Source of the DNA: Planotetraspora mira
Lineage (GTDB): Bacteria > Actinomycetota > Actinomycetes > Streptosporangiales > Streptosporangiaceae
DNA length: 64,000 nt
Assembly: GCF_016863275.1 (NCBI RefSeq)
Contig: NZ_BOOO01000024.1
Coordinates: 124,001 to 188,000, forward strand
Direction: 5' to 3'
Every line of letters starts with the position of its first letter. Position 1 is the stretch's first letter. The notes beneath the pieces were generated by a model. The model worked only from the letters and a program-made list of their open reading frames with translations, had not been told where the DNA came from and did not search any database. Of this stretch, positions 7,659-16,690 are shown in pieces. Made by a program: the position numbers and the translations under genes.

Positions 7659-9077
7659 ATGACCCACCTCATGGGGGACGACGGTCCCGGCCCGGACTCC
7701 GGGCTGCTCTCTCCGGTGCGGGCGGGCAGCGCTGCCGAGCGTGCCACCGACGACCGGGCCTGGCTCCGTGCGCTGCTCGACGCCGAGGCGGCGCTGGCCC
7801 GGGCCCAGGCCCGTCTGGGGGCGGTCCCGGCCGCCGCGGCGGAGACCGTCGCGCAGGTGGCGGAGGCCGGGGCGATCGACCTGGCGCGCCTGGCCGTACG
7901 CGCCCGTGAGGCGGGCAACCCGGTGGTCGCGCTGGTCGAGGAGCTGACGGAGGCCGTCGCGGCGGTGGACGCCGGCGCCGCGGAGCACGTCCACCGAGGA
8001 TCCACGAGCCAGGACATGATGGACACCGCGGCGATGCTGGTGGCCGGCCGGACCCTCGCGCTAATTCTGGTCGACCTCGATCGGACGGCTGCCGCTCTGG
8101 CCCGGCTGGCCCGGAACCACCGCGACACGATCATGGTGGGACGGACGCTCGGCCGGCACGCGGTTCCCGTCACGTTCGGGCTGAAGGCGGCCGGATGGCT
8201 GCACTCCGTCGTGGCCGCCCGTGAACGGCTGAGCCGCGTCCGCGCGGATCTTCCTGCCCAGCTCGGCGGCGCGGCGGGCACGCTCGCGGCCTACCTGGAG
8301 TACGCCGGGATCGCCGGGGCGCAGGATCCGGAGTCCCATCCCGAGCGGCTGATGGCGGCCTTCGCCGCGGAGGTGGGTCTGAAGGACCCGGTGCTGCCCT
8401 GGCACACCTCGCGGATCCCGCTCGCGGACCTGGCCGGTGCGCTGACGCTCACCGCAGGGGTGCTCGGGAAGCTCGCGGTGGACGTCCAGTCGTTGTCGAG
8501 GACCGAGGTCGCGGAGGTCGCGGAGCCGTCCGCGCCGGGTCGTGGCGGCTCGTCGGCGATGCCGCACAAGCGCAACCCCGTCCTCACGACGCTGATCCGC
8601 TCGGCGGCGATCCAGGTGCCGATGCTCGCGGCGACCCTCGGGCAGTGCATGCTCGCCGAGGACGAGCGCCCCGCCGGCGCCTGGCAGGCCGAGTGGCAAC
8701 CTCTGCGGGAGTGCCTACGCCTCGTCGGAGGCGCCGCCGAGGTGGCGGCCGAGCTCGCCGAGGGGCTCGAGGTCTTCCCGGACCGGATGCGGGCCAACCT
8801 GGAGCTCACCGGAAGCCTGACCGTGACCGAGCGCCTCGCGGCCGCCCTGGCCCCGATCCTCGGAAAGGCGGCCGCCAAGCGGCTTCTCGGTAGGGCCGCC
8901 GCGAGCGCCGCGGCGACGGGCCGGCCGATCATCGATCCGCTGATGGAGATCCCCGAGGTCGCCGAGCGTCTGACCAGGGAGGACATCGCCGATCTTGTCG
9001 ATCCCGCGGCATACACTGGGGCGGCTGGAACACTCGTGGACCGCGCGCTGCGGGCGTATGAGTCGAGCGACGGATGA
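7659..9077 (+). CDS. pcaB: PcaB-type lyase / 3-carboxy-cis,cis-muconate cycloisomerase family
   Basis: A 472-aa member of the fumarase/aspartase superfamily. The superfamily signature GSSAMPHKRNP is intact and HRGSTSQDMMDTA supplies the second active-site segment. The closest group by layout is PcaB, which lactonises 3-carboxymuconate in the protocatechuate branch of the beta-ketoadipate pathway. No other pca gene is present in this window, so the substrate remains open (adenylosuccinate-lyase-like paralogues share the fold). GGGAAGG precedes the ATG. Its stop overlaps the next start by 4 nt (ATGA), so the two are translated together. Confidence 0.8.
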   Translation: MTHLMGDDGPGPDSGLLSPVRAGSAAERATDDRAWLRALLDAEAALARAQARLGAVPAAAAETVAQVAEAGAIDLARLAVRAREAGNPVVALVEELTEAVAAVDAGAAEHVHRGSTSQDMMDTAAMLVAGRTLALILVDLDRTAAALARLARNHRDTIMVGRTLGRHAVPVTFGLKAAGWLHSVVAARERLSRVRADLPAQLGGAAGTLAAYLEYAGIAGAQDPESHPERLMAAFAAEVGLKDPVLPWHTSRIPLADLAGALTLTAGVLGKLAVDVQSLSRTEVAEVAEPSAPGRGGSSAMPHKRNPVLTTLIRSAAIQVPMLAATLGQCMLAEDERPAGAWQAEWQPLRECLRLVGGAAEVAAELAEGLEVFPDRMRANLELTGSLTVTERLAAALAPILGKAAAKRLLGRAAASAAATGRPIIDPLMEIPEVAERLTREDIADLVDPAAYTGAAGTLVDRALRAYESSDG

Positions 9078-10150
9078 GGAGCTCCATGGACGGCCGCATT
9101 GTTCCTTTCGGGATGGCGCTGCCCGTCATCCAGGCGCCGATGGCCGGAGGCCCGTCCACACCCGCGCTCGCCGCGACGGTGTCGGCCGCGGGCGGCCTGG
9201 GATTCCTGGCCGCCGGATCACGTACGGCCGCTGCCGTACGAGATGAGATCGCCGCGGTTCGCGAGCGGACGGGTGAGCCGTTCGGCGTGAACGTCTTCGT
9301 TCCCGGCCCCGATCCGGTCCGCGCGGGGATGACGGGGGTTGAGGCGGCTCTGGCGCGTTATCGCCAGGAACTGGCGGCGGAGGCGGACCGGTACGGCGTG
9401 GCCCTGCCGCAGACGGTCACCTGGAACGACGACGAGTGGGAGGCGAAGATCGACCTCCTCGAGTCCGAGAGCGTCCCTGTCGTGAGCTTCATGTTCGGCT
9501 GTCCGTCCGCCGAGGTCGTGGCCCGCCTGCGGAGTGCGGGAAGCGCCGTGGTCATCACCGTGAACACCCCCGCCGAGGCCGTCGCCGCCGCCGAGACCGG
9601 AGCGGACGCGCTGGTGGTGCAGGGGCCGGGCGCCGGAGGTCATCAGGCTGACTTCCTCCCTTCCGACTGGTCCCCGCCGTCAGGTCTGCCCGAACTCGTG
9701 GCCGAGATCCGGGGCGTCGTGGACCTTCCGCTGGCGGCGGCCGGAGGGATCATGGACGGGCGGGGCATCGCGGCCGTCCTCCGGGCGGGAGCCGTCGCCG
9801 CTCAGCTCGGCACCGCGTTCCTGCGGACACCGGAGAGCGGGGCGCATCCGGTGCACAAGGCGGCGCTGACCGATCCCGCCTTCACGGAGACCGCCTTCAC
9901 GCGTGCGTTCACCGGTCGCCGGGCCCGCGGCCTGCTCAACCGCTTCATGGCCGAGCACGAGGGATCCGCGCCGCACCTCTATCCCCAGGTGCACCAGCTG
10001 ACGACGGGTCTGCGCCGGGCGGCGGGCGAGCAGGGTGACCCGCACGGGATGTCGCTGTGGGCCGGAGTCGGCTACCGCCTCGGCCGCGATCTCCCGGCTG
10101 CCCGGCTGGTGGAGTCGCTCGCCGAGGAGACCCGGGCCGCCCTGGCCTGA
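9074..10150 (+). CDS. Nitronate monooxygenase
   Basis: A 358-aa FMN-binding TIM barrel of the 2-nitropropane dioxygenase family, which oxidises alkyl nitronates (for example propionate-3-nitronate) to oxo acids and nitrite. Visible marks: LPVIQAPMAGGPSTPALAA, FGVNVFVPG, VSFMFGCPSAEVV, VQGPGAGGHQADF (with the conserved GxGGH) and LPLAAAGGIMDGRG phosphate-binding segment. The start at 9074 overlaps the preceding stop (ATGA); ATG at 9086, four bases after AGGAG, is an alternative. Coupling to a PcaB-like lyase suggests a shared catabolic job, perhaps nitro- or carboxy-substituted organic acids. Confidence 0.87.
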   Translation: MRSSMDGRIVPFGMALPVIQAPMAGGPSTPALAATVSAAGGLGFLAAGSRTAAAVRDEIAAVRERTGEPFGVNVFVPGPDPVRAGMTGVEAALARYRQELAAEADRYGVALPQTVTWNDDEWEAKIDLLESESVPVVSFMFGCPSAEVVARLRSAGSAVVITVNTPAEAVAAAETGADALVVQGPGAGGHQADFLPSDWSPPSGLPELVAEIRGVVDLPLAAAGGIMDGRGIAAVLRAGAVAAQLGTAFLRTPESGAHPVHKAALTDPAFTETAFTRAFTGRRARGLLNRFMAEHEGSAPHLYPQVHQLTTGLRRAAGEQGDPHGMSLWAGVGYRLGRDLPAARLVESLAEETRAALA

Positions 10151-10193
10151 CCCGCGACGCCGGCTCGGGCCTGCCTTCTGCAGAGGGCCGCGC

Positions 10194-10736
10194 TCAGAGA
10201 GTGATCCAGTAGCGGCGCTTGACGCCCACTTCGGTGGTCCGTACGTCCTCCAGGACACCGCCGTTGCGCTCGATGGTTCTCGCGGAGCCGGTGTTGTCGA
10301 CGTCGCACGTGACCAGGACCCGGTCCAGGCCGAGCGTGCGGGCCTGAGGCAGGACCGCGCCCAGCGCCCACGTGGCCAGGCCGCGTCTCCTGGCGGAAGG
10401 CCGGACGCTGTAGCCGATGTGCCCGCCGAGTTCGAGCAGGACCGCGTTCAGGTAGTGGCGCAGATCGATGGCTCCCAGGTAGGTGTCCTGGTCGACGATC
10501 CAGTAGTAGGTGACGTGAACGCGCCCCGCCGCGACGGGAACCGATTCGTCCGAAGCCCGGAGAAGCCGATCGACCCATGAGGAGAAGCTCTCAGGGCTGT
10601 CGACGTCGTCGTCGGGAGCCAGGTACAGGCCGGCGCCGTCCTGGTGGGCGCCGGGATCCCATTCATCGCGTGCCGCCAACCATGATTTGTGCAGTCGCTT
10701 CGTGGGGGCGATGAGTTCGGGCATGTGGGCGACCAT
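10194..10736 (-). CDS. GNAT-family N-acetyltransferase
   Basis: A 180-aa acetyl-CoA-dependent transferase. The acetyl-CoA loop is SARRRGLATWAL (R/Q-x-x-G-x-A motif), preceded by GGHIGYSVRP and followed by VLVTCDVDNTGSARTIERNG, a standard GNAT core. The N-terminal YYWIVDQDTYLGAIDLRHYLN resembles the YkkB/YjdJ-like subgroup; the acceptor is unknown. ATG at 10736 is chosen over the longer frame because GGGGGTG lies directly upstream. It diverges from the marR gene across ~100 bp, so the MarR protein may also act on this gene. Confidence 0.82.
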   Translation of the reverse strand: MVAHMPELIAPTKRLHKSWLAARDEWDPGAHQDGAGLYLAPDDDVDSPESFSSWVDRLLRASDESVPVAAGRVHVTYYWIVDQDTYLGAIDLRHYLNAVLLELGGHIGYSVRPSARRRGLATWALGAVLPQARTLGLDRVLVTCDVDNTGSARTIERNGGVLEDVRTTEVGVKRRYWITL

Positions 10737-10820
10737 AACACCCCCTATTTCCCGGTTGATCTGATGCTTTGTGCAGTGCGACCCCCGCAAAAAGGGGTGT
10801 TCCAAGATGGTTCGATCTCG

Positions 10821-10841
10821 TATAGTCCAATATCGTGATAT
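10821..10841 (+). promoter_or_regulatory. Leaderless promoter and operator of the marR gene
   Basis: TATAGT at 10821-10826 is a good -10 box only 8 bp before the GTG start at 10835, which implies a leaderless mRNA; no Shine-Dalgarno sequence precedes the start. ATATC-GT-GATAT (10830-10841) is a perfect inverted repeat centred on the start codon and is a plausible MarR operator. Confidence 0.55.
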
Positions 10842-11260
10842 CCGAAAGCGGTGAATCGGCGGTGTTGCTGGCCCTGCAGAGAGCCACCCACCGCACCTTG
10901 CACGCGCTCACCGCCACCCTCGCCGATCTCGACCTGACACCCTCCGAGATCAACACGCTCGCGAACCTCGCCGACGGCCGGGCACGCAACGTCCGGGCGC
11001 TCAGTGCGGACACCGGGACCCGGGCGACCACGTTGACGGGCGTCCTGGACCGTCTGGAACGGCGAGGCCTGCTCACCCGGGAACTCGACCCGGACGACCG
11101 CCGATCATTCCGTCTGGCTCTGACGGAGCCGGGCCAGGAGGTCGCCGCCCGGGTGAGCGCCGCCGTCTCCGGCCTCGAAGCCCGAGCGCTCGCCGGGCTG
11201 TCCCCTCAGCAACTGGCCGGCTACCACGCTGTCATCACCGCGCTGCAGGAGGTCTCCTGA
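10835..11260 (+). CDS. MarR-family transcriptional regulator
   Basis: A 141-aa winged-helix regulator. LTPSEINTLANLADGRARNVRALSADTG (first helices plus recognition helix) is followed by TRATTLTGVLDRLERRGLLTREL and DPDDRRSFRLALTEPG, the wing with the conserved D-x-R. MarR proteins are dimers that normally repress their own and neighbouring genes and release DNA on ligand binding. The gene seems leaderless, with an inverted repeat over the GTG start. It is co-transcribed with the next small gene: TGATG overlap at 11258-11262. Confidence 0.88.
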   Translation: MISESGESAVLLALQRATHRTLHALTATLADLDLTPSEINTLANLADGRARNVRALSADTGTRATTLTGVLDRLERRGLLTRELDPDDRRSFRLALTEPGQEVAARVSAAVSGLEARALAGLSPQQLAGYHAVITALQEVS

Positions 11261-11691
11261 TGGACCGCACGCATCACAACGCGACCACACACGATCCCCG
11301 GCTGACGGAGATCCTTTCCGGCATCGTCGGCCCCGACGGCGTCTTCGGGCACCGGCAGCACATCCACCTCGCCTTCGTCGCCGTGCACCGCCACGGCATG
11401 CCCGAGGCCGTCGAGCAGGTCTGCGGCTGGCTCCGGCAGATCACCGCGTATGAGAAGGCGCCGCAGAAATACCACCACACCGTCTCGCGGGCATGGGTGG
11501 AACTCGTCGCCCATCACGTCGTCACCGAACCGGACCGCCCGGAGTTCGACGTCTTCGTGGAGCGGCACCCCGCGTTGCTGGACAAACGCCTCCTCGCCAG
11601 GCACTACTACCGGTCCACCACCCTGGCGGCCCCCGAGGCCCGCCGCGGCTGGGTCGAGCCTGACGTGGCGCCGTTCCCCTGGGCCGCCTGA
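11260..11691 (+). CDS. Conserved protein of unknown function downstream of marR
   Basis: A 143-aa protein without a recognised domain name. It has a histidine-rich segment FGHRQHIHLAFVAVHRHG, then KYHHTVSRAWVELVAHHV, FVERHPALLDKRLLARHYY and a WVEPDVAPFP end. The spacing of histidines in the first segments would suit metal binding, but that is inference. Short proteins with FGHRxHxxLA and KYHxT motifs occur in several bacterial groups without assigned function. Overlap with the marR stop by one base indicates a two-gene operon, so it is probably the function controlled by that regulator. Confidence 0.7.
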   Translation: MDRTHHNATTHDPRLTEILSGIVGPDGVFGHRQHIHLAFVAVHRHGMPEAVEQVCGWLRQITAYEKAPQKYHHTVSRAWVELVAHHVVTEPDRPEFDVFVERHPALLDKRLLARHYYRSTTLAAPEARRGWVEPDVAPFPWAA

Positions 11692-11744
11692 CCGGGAAAG
11701 TCGCCGGGTGGACCGCTTGACCTGGGGGACCGCCGGAATCGGCC

Positions 11745-11762
11745 GGCCGGTTAACACCGGCC
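11745..11762. terminator. Small hairpin between marR operon and formate dehydrogenase
   Basis: GGCCGG-TTAACA-CCGGCC, a perfect 6-bp stem with a 6-nt loop, 54 bp after the marR partner gene and 22 bp before the formate dehydrogenase start. It could end the upstream transcript or serve as an operator; the data do not decide. Confidence 0.3.
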
Positions 11763-11784
11763 CAAGTAGGGCAAGACACGCATC

Positions 11785-14700
11785 ATGGCGGACGGTGGGT
11801 GGATCTCCCGCTGGCCGGTGATCCGGCAGCTCAAGGGGGAGGACGGCAGGCGTGACGCCGCGCGCTCGGCGCGGACCGACGCCCTGCGGCCTCGCACCGA
11901 GGAGGCCGACACGGTCGCCCGATCGGTCTGCCCCTACTGCGCGGTCGGCTGCGGTCAGCTCGTCTACGTCAAGGACGGCAAGGTCAGCCAGATCGAGGGA
12001 GACCCCGACTCGCCCATCTCGCGCGGCCGGCTGTGCCCCAAGGGTTCGGCGAGCAAGCAGCTCGTGACCCACCCCGGCCGCCAGACCCAGGTTCTCTACC
12101 GCCGGCCGTACGGCACCGAGTGGGAGCGGCTCGACCTCGAGACCGCGATGGACATGATCGCCGACCGGGTCGTCCGTACCCGTCGGGAGACCTGGCAGGA
12201 GACGCACGAGGGCAAGGAGGTGCGGCGGACGCTGGGCATCGCCAGTCTGGGCGGGGCGACGCTCGACAACGAAGAGAACTACCTGATGAAGAAGCTGTAC
12301 ACCGCCCTGGGCGCGATACAGGTCGAGAACCAGGCGCGCATATGACACTCCTCCACCGTCCCCGGTCTGGGGACCAGCTTCGGGCGCGGCGGCGCGACGT
12401 CCTTCCAGCAGGACCTGGCGGGCGCTGACTGCATCGTCATCCAGGGCTCCAACATGGCCGAATGCCATCCCGTGGGGTTCCAGTGGGTGATGGAGGCGCG
12501 CCTGCGGGGGGCGAAGGTCTTCCACATCGATCCGCGCTTCTCGCGGACGAGCGCGGTCGCCGACCGCTACCTGCCGATCCGGGCGGGGTCGGACATCGTG
12601 CTGCTCGGTGCGCTGATCAACCATGTGCTGAGCAACGAGCTTTACTTCCGTGAGTACGTGCTGGCCTACACCAACGCGGCCACGCTCGTGTCGAAGCGCT
12701 TCCAGGACACCGAGGACCTGGACGGCCTGTTCTCGGGCTTCGATCCGGAGAGCCACAGGTACGACCCGTCGAGCTGGGCCTACGAGGGCGACGAGGAGAG
12801 CGAGGCCGAGACCGACGAGATGCGGGAGGGCGGCGGACAGCATGCCGAGGCCGCCGGATCCGACTCCTACGGAGCGCGCGGAGCGGGGGCGTCCGCCAGG
12901 CCGCCCTCCGACCCGACGTTGCGGCATCCCCGCTGCGTCCTCCAGATCCTGAAGCGTCACTTCGCCCGCTACACGCCGGAGATGGTCGCCGAGCTGTGCG
13001 GGATCCCACCGGAGGACTTCGCCGAGCTGGCCGAGGCGATCACGGCCAACTCCGGGCGTGAGCGCACCACCGCGTGGGTCTACTCGGTCGGCTGGACGCA
13101 GCACTCGGTGGGCGCGCAGTACATCAGGGCGTCGGCCATCCTCCAGCTCCTGCTCGGCAACATGGGCCGCCCCGGCGGCGGAATCATGGCGCTGCGCGGC
13201 CACGCCAGCATCCAGGGCTCCACCGACATCCCGACGTTGTTCAACCTGCTGCCGGGATACATCGCGATGCCGCACGCGCACCGGCATGAGGACCTGGCCC
13301 ACTACCTCGAGATGGAGGGAGCCGACACCGGCTACTGGGGCAACCGGCGCTCCTACCTGGTCAGCCTGCTCAAGTCGTGGTGGGGCGACGCCGCCACCGA
13401 GGACAACGACTTCTGCTTCGGCTACCTGCCCCGGCTCACCGGCGACCACGGCCATTACGCCACGGTGATGGGTCAGATCGACGGCACCGTGAAGGGGTAC
13501 TTCGTCATCGGGGAGAACCCCGCGGTCGGTTCCGCCAACGGCAAGGCGCAGCGTCTCGGCCTGGCCAACCTCGAGTGGCTCGTCGTGCGTGACCTGACCC
13601 TGGTCGAGACGGCCACGTTCTGGAAGGACGGGCCCGAGCTGGAGACCGGTGAGCTTCGCACCGGGGACATCGCCACCGAGGTCTTCTTCCTGCCCGCCGC
13701 CAGCCACGTGGAGAAGGAGGGCACGTTCACCAACACCCAGCGGCTCCTCCAGTGGCGGGAGAAGGCGCTCGATCCGCCCGGCGAGTGCCGCAGCGACCTG
13801 TGGTTCTACTACCACCTCGGCAAGCGCATCAGGCGGCGTCTGGGCGATGACGAGATCGACCGGCCGGCCATAGAGCTGACCTGGGACTATCCCGAAGAGG
13901 GCGAGCATCGCGAGCCGTCCGCGGAGGCCGTGCTCCGGGAGATCAACGGCACCGGGCCCGACGGGCGCGCGCTGTCGTCCTATCGCGAACTCGCGCCCGA
14001 CGGGTCGACGAGGTGCGGCTGCTGGATCTACTGCGGCGTCTACGCGGACGAGGTCAACCAGGCGGCCCGGCGCGAGCCGGGGAGCCGCCAGTCGTGGGTC
14101 GCACCGGAGTGGGGCTGGGCATGGCCGGCCAACCGCCGCATCCTCTACAACCGGGCGTCGGCCGATCCCGAGGGCCGGCCCTGGAGCGAGCGCAAGGCGT
14201 ACATCTGGTGGGACGCGGAGAAGGGCGAATGGACCGGTCATGACGTGCCGGACTTCGACCTGCGCAAGCCGCCGGACTACGAGCCGCCCGACGGCGCCCG
14301 CGCCGAGGCGGCCCTGGCGGGAACCGACCCGTTCATCATGCAGTCGGACGGCAAGGGCTGGCTCTACGTGCCGTCCGGGCTCTCCGACGGGCCGCTTCCC
14401 ACGCACTACGAGCCGCACGAGTCGCCCGTCCTCAACACCTTGTACGCCAGGCAGTCGAATCCGGCGAGGCGGACCTACGACCGGCCGGAGAATCCGTACA
14501 ACCCGCCGGGGTCGGCGCGGTTCCCGTATGTGTTCACGACCTCCCGGCTGACCGAGCACCACACGGCGGGTGCCATGAGCAGGTCGCTGGCGTACCTGGC
14601 CGAACTGCAGCCGGAGCTGTTCTGCGAGGTGTCGCCGCAGCTCGCCGCCGAGGTCGGGCTGGTCAACGGAGGCTGGGCGACGATCGTGACCAGCCGTACG

Positions 14701-14970
14701 GCGATCGAGGCGCGGGTGCTGGTGACCGACAGGGTCAGGCCGTTGCGCGTGCAGAGGCAGATCATCCACCAGGTGGTCATGCCGTACCACTGGGGTTACG
14801 GCGGTGGCGGACTGGTGACAGGAGACATCGTGAACGACCTGCTGCCGGTCGTGCTCGACCCGAACGTCTACATCCAGGAGAGCAAGGCCTGCACCTGTGC
14901 CGTCCTGCCGGGCAGGCGGCCCCGGGGACAGGCCCTGCTCGACCTGATCGAGGAGTACCGCCATGGCTGA
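11785..14970 (+). CDS. fdnG/fdhA-like: Formate dehydrogenase alpha subunit, selenocysteine-containing
   Basis: Molybdenum/tungsten bis-MGD enzyme that oxidises formate to CO2; 1061 aa when the in-frame TGA at 12343-12345 is read as selenocysteine (residue 187). The reading continues without a break in the same frame: NQARI-U-HSSTVPGLGTSFGRGG, the exact active-site context of FDH-N/FDH-O type enzymes. An N-terminal [4Fe-4S] cluster is bound by C49-x2-C52-x3-C56 and C84 (CPYCAVGC ... LCPKG). No Tat twin-arginine signal is visible, unlike E. coli FdnG, so a cytoplasmic-facing enzyme is likely. A low-complexity insert (~residues 335-385) precedes QILKRHFARYTPEMV. An automatic caller will split the gene at the TGA. 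It overlaps the beta-subunit gene by 8 bp. Confidence 0.95.
12343..12374 (+). promoter_or_regulatory. SECIS element: UGA-Sec codon with downstream hairpin
   Basis: The TGA at 12343-12345 is followed by a perfect stem GTCCCC (12358-12363) / GGGGAC (12369-12374) enclosing the loop GGTCT. The same GGUCU apical loop is present in the E. coli fdhF SECIS, where it is bound by SelB. The loop starts 18 nt after the UGA, within the range for bacterial SECIS elements. The tRNA-Sec, selA, selB and selD genes are all within 11 kb. Confidence 0.88.
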
Positions 14971-15712
14971 ACGGATGGGGTTTTTTACCGATTCGTCCGT
15001 GTGTATCGGCTGTAAGGCCTGCGAGGTCGCCTGCAAGGAGTGGAACGGCGTGCCCGACGACGGGTTCGTCTTCCGGGCGACCTCGTACGACAACACGGGG
15101 CAACTCGGCGCCGACACCTGGCGGCACGTGGCGTTCATCGAGCAGGACGACCGGTGGCTGATGTCGTCGGACGTGTGCAAGCACTGCACGCACGCGGCCT
15201 GCCTGGACGTGTGCCCCACGGGCGCGCTGTTCCGCACGGAGTTCGACACAGTGGTGGTGCAGGCGGACATCTGCAACGGCTGCGGCTACTGCGTGCCCGC
15301 CTGCCCGTACGGCGTGATCGACCGCAGGGAGCGCGACGGCCGGGCGTGGAAGTGCACGATGTGCTACGACCGCCAGTTGGGAGGCCTGGAGCCGGCCTGC
15401 GCCAAGGCATGCCCGACGGACTCGATCCAGTTCGGCCCGCTCGACGAGTTGCGGGCGCGGGCCGAGGCCCGCCTCGAACGGCTGCACGCGGACGGCGTGG
15501 CCGAGGCCCGCCTGTACGGCGACAGCCCCGGCGACGGCGTCGGCGGCACCGGGGCGTTCTTCCTGCTGCTGGACGAGCCGGAGATCTACGGGCTGCCACC
15601 GGACCCGGTCGTCACCACGCGCGACCTTCCGGAGATGTGGTGGTGGGCGGGCGGGGCCGCGGTCACCCTGGTCGGCGCCGTGGCGGCGTGCTTCCTGGGG
15701 AGCCGGCGATGA
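14963..15712 (+). CDS. Formate dehydrogenase iron-sulfur (beta) subunit
   Basis: A 249-aa electron-transfer subunit with four ferredoxin-type cysteine groups: CIGCKACEVACKEW, CKHCTHAACLDVCPTGAL, CNGCGYCVPACPYG and CTMCYDRQLGG...CAKACP. It would carry electrons from the alpha-subunit cluster to the membrane subunit. A single hydrophobic helix near the C-terminus (WWWAGGAAVTLVGAVAACFL) anchors it, as in FdnH-like proteins. It starts inside the alpha gene and its TGA overlaps the next ATG (ATGA), giving a tightly coupled three-gene operon. Confidence 0.93.
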   Translation: MAERMGFFTDSSVCIGCKACEVACKEWNGVPDDGFVFRATSYDNTGQLGADTWRHVAFIEQDDRWLMSSDVCKHCTHAACLDVCPTGALFRTEFDTVVVQADICNGCGYCVPACPYGVIDRRERDGRAWKCTMCYDRQLGGLEPACAKACPTDSIQFGPLDELRARAEARLERLHADGVAEARLYGDSPGDGVGGTGAFFLLLDEPEIYGLPPDPVVTTRDLPEMWWWAGGAAVTLVGAVAACFLGSRR

Positions 15713-16677
15713 GGGCCGGGCGCGGCGGCGACCCCGCGGCGACGGTTCCCGAGGCCGAGTTCCGCTCCTACTACGGGCAGCCGGTGCTCAAGCCTCCGGT
15801 CTGGCACGAACCCCACATGCCGGTCTATCTCTATCTGGGCGGGCTGTCCGGGGCCTCCTCGGTGGTCGCCGCCGTGGCCCGCTTCTCCGGGCACGACCGG
15901 CTCGCCCTCGCCGCGAGGATGACCGCCTTCGCCGGGGCCGGCCTCGGATCGGGGTTCCTCATCGCGGAGTTGGGCAGACCCGAGCGGTTCCTGAACATGT
16001 TGCGCGTCTTCAAGGTCACCTCCCCGATGAGCGTCGGCTCGTGGACCCTCGCCGTGCACGGCGGTCTGACGGCGGCAGGCGCCGCCTCGGCGGTGACCGG
16101 ACTGCTGCCCCTCGCAGGGGATGCGGCGGTCATGGCGAGCGCCCTGACCGGCCCCGTCATGGCCACCTACACCGGAGTGCTCCTCGCGGACACCGCCGTG
16201 CCCGCCTGGCATGCCGCCCGACGCGAGATGCCCTTCCTGTTCGCGGGCAGCGCCCTGGCGAGCGCGGGGGCGGCCGGCATGCTGACGACCCCGCGGGCCG
16301 AGGCGGCGCCGGCCAGGGTGGCGGCGGCACTGGGGGCCGTGATGGAGACCACCGCCGCGGCGATCATCGAAAGGCGTCTCGGCCTGGAGGGCGAGCCGTA
16401 CCTGCGGGGCAGGGCGGGTCTCCTCATGAAGGCGTCACGCGCGCTGACCCTGGGAGGCGGGCTGCTGGCCACGGTCGCCGGGCGCAGCCGCACGCTCACC
16501 GCCATGTCCGGCCTGGCCATCACCGCGGGCGCGTTGTGCACCCGATTCGGCATGCTGGCGGCGGGCAAGGCGTCGGCGCTCGACCCGAAGTACACCGTGG
16601 TCCCACAGCGAGACCGCGCCGCGGGGCGAAGGCTCGCGGTCGTCCCCGACCAGGAGGGCGGCTCGGACACGCCATAG
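15709..16677 (+). CDS. NrfD-like membrane subunit of formate dehydrogenase
   Basis: A 322-aa integral membrane protein of the NrfD/PsrC polysulfide-reductase-subunit family, with about eight hydrophobic segments from residue ~35 on and the family-like GSGFLIAELGRPERFLNML and FKVTSPMSVGSW segments. In this position it replaces the cytochrome b gamma subunit of E. coli FDH-N and should pass electrons to the quinone pool without haem. ATG at 15709 overlaps the beta-subunit stop; a much longer open frame upstream is only a shadow of the beta gene. Ends 13 bp before the convergent selD stop. Confidence 0.88.
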   Translation: MRAGRGGDPAATVPEAEFRSYYGQPVLKPPVWHEPHMPVYLYLGGLSGASSVVAAVARFSGHDRLALAARMTAFAGAGLGSGFLIAELGRPERFLNMLRVFKVTSPMSVGSWTLAVHGGLTAAGAASAVTGLLPLAGDAAVMASALTGPVMATYTGVLLADTAVPAWHAARREMPFLFAGSALASAGAAGMLTTPRAEAAPARVAAALGAVMETTAAAIIERRLGLEGEPYLRGRAGLLMKASRALTLGGGLLATVAGRSRTLTAMSGLAITAGALCTRFGMLAAGKASALDPKYTVVPQRDRAAGRRLAVVPDQEGGSDTP

Positions 16678-16690
16678 CGCCGCGACGGGC

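Noticed and set aside
12343-12345. Formate dehydrogenase pseudogene with premature stop
   Set aside because: TGA is at the Sec position, a SECIS hairpin follows, and all Sec decoding genes are nearby.
11221-15276. A 1351-codon minus-strand open frame over the formate dehydrogenase genes
   Set aside because: It is a G+C-driven shadow of the plus-strand genes and has no recognisable domain.
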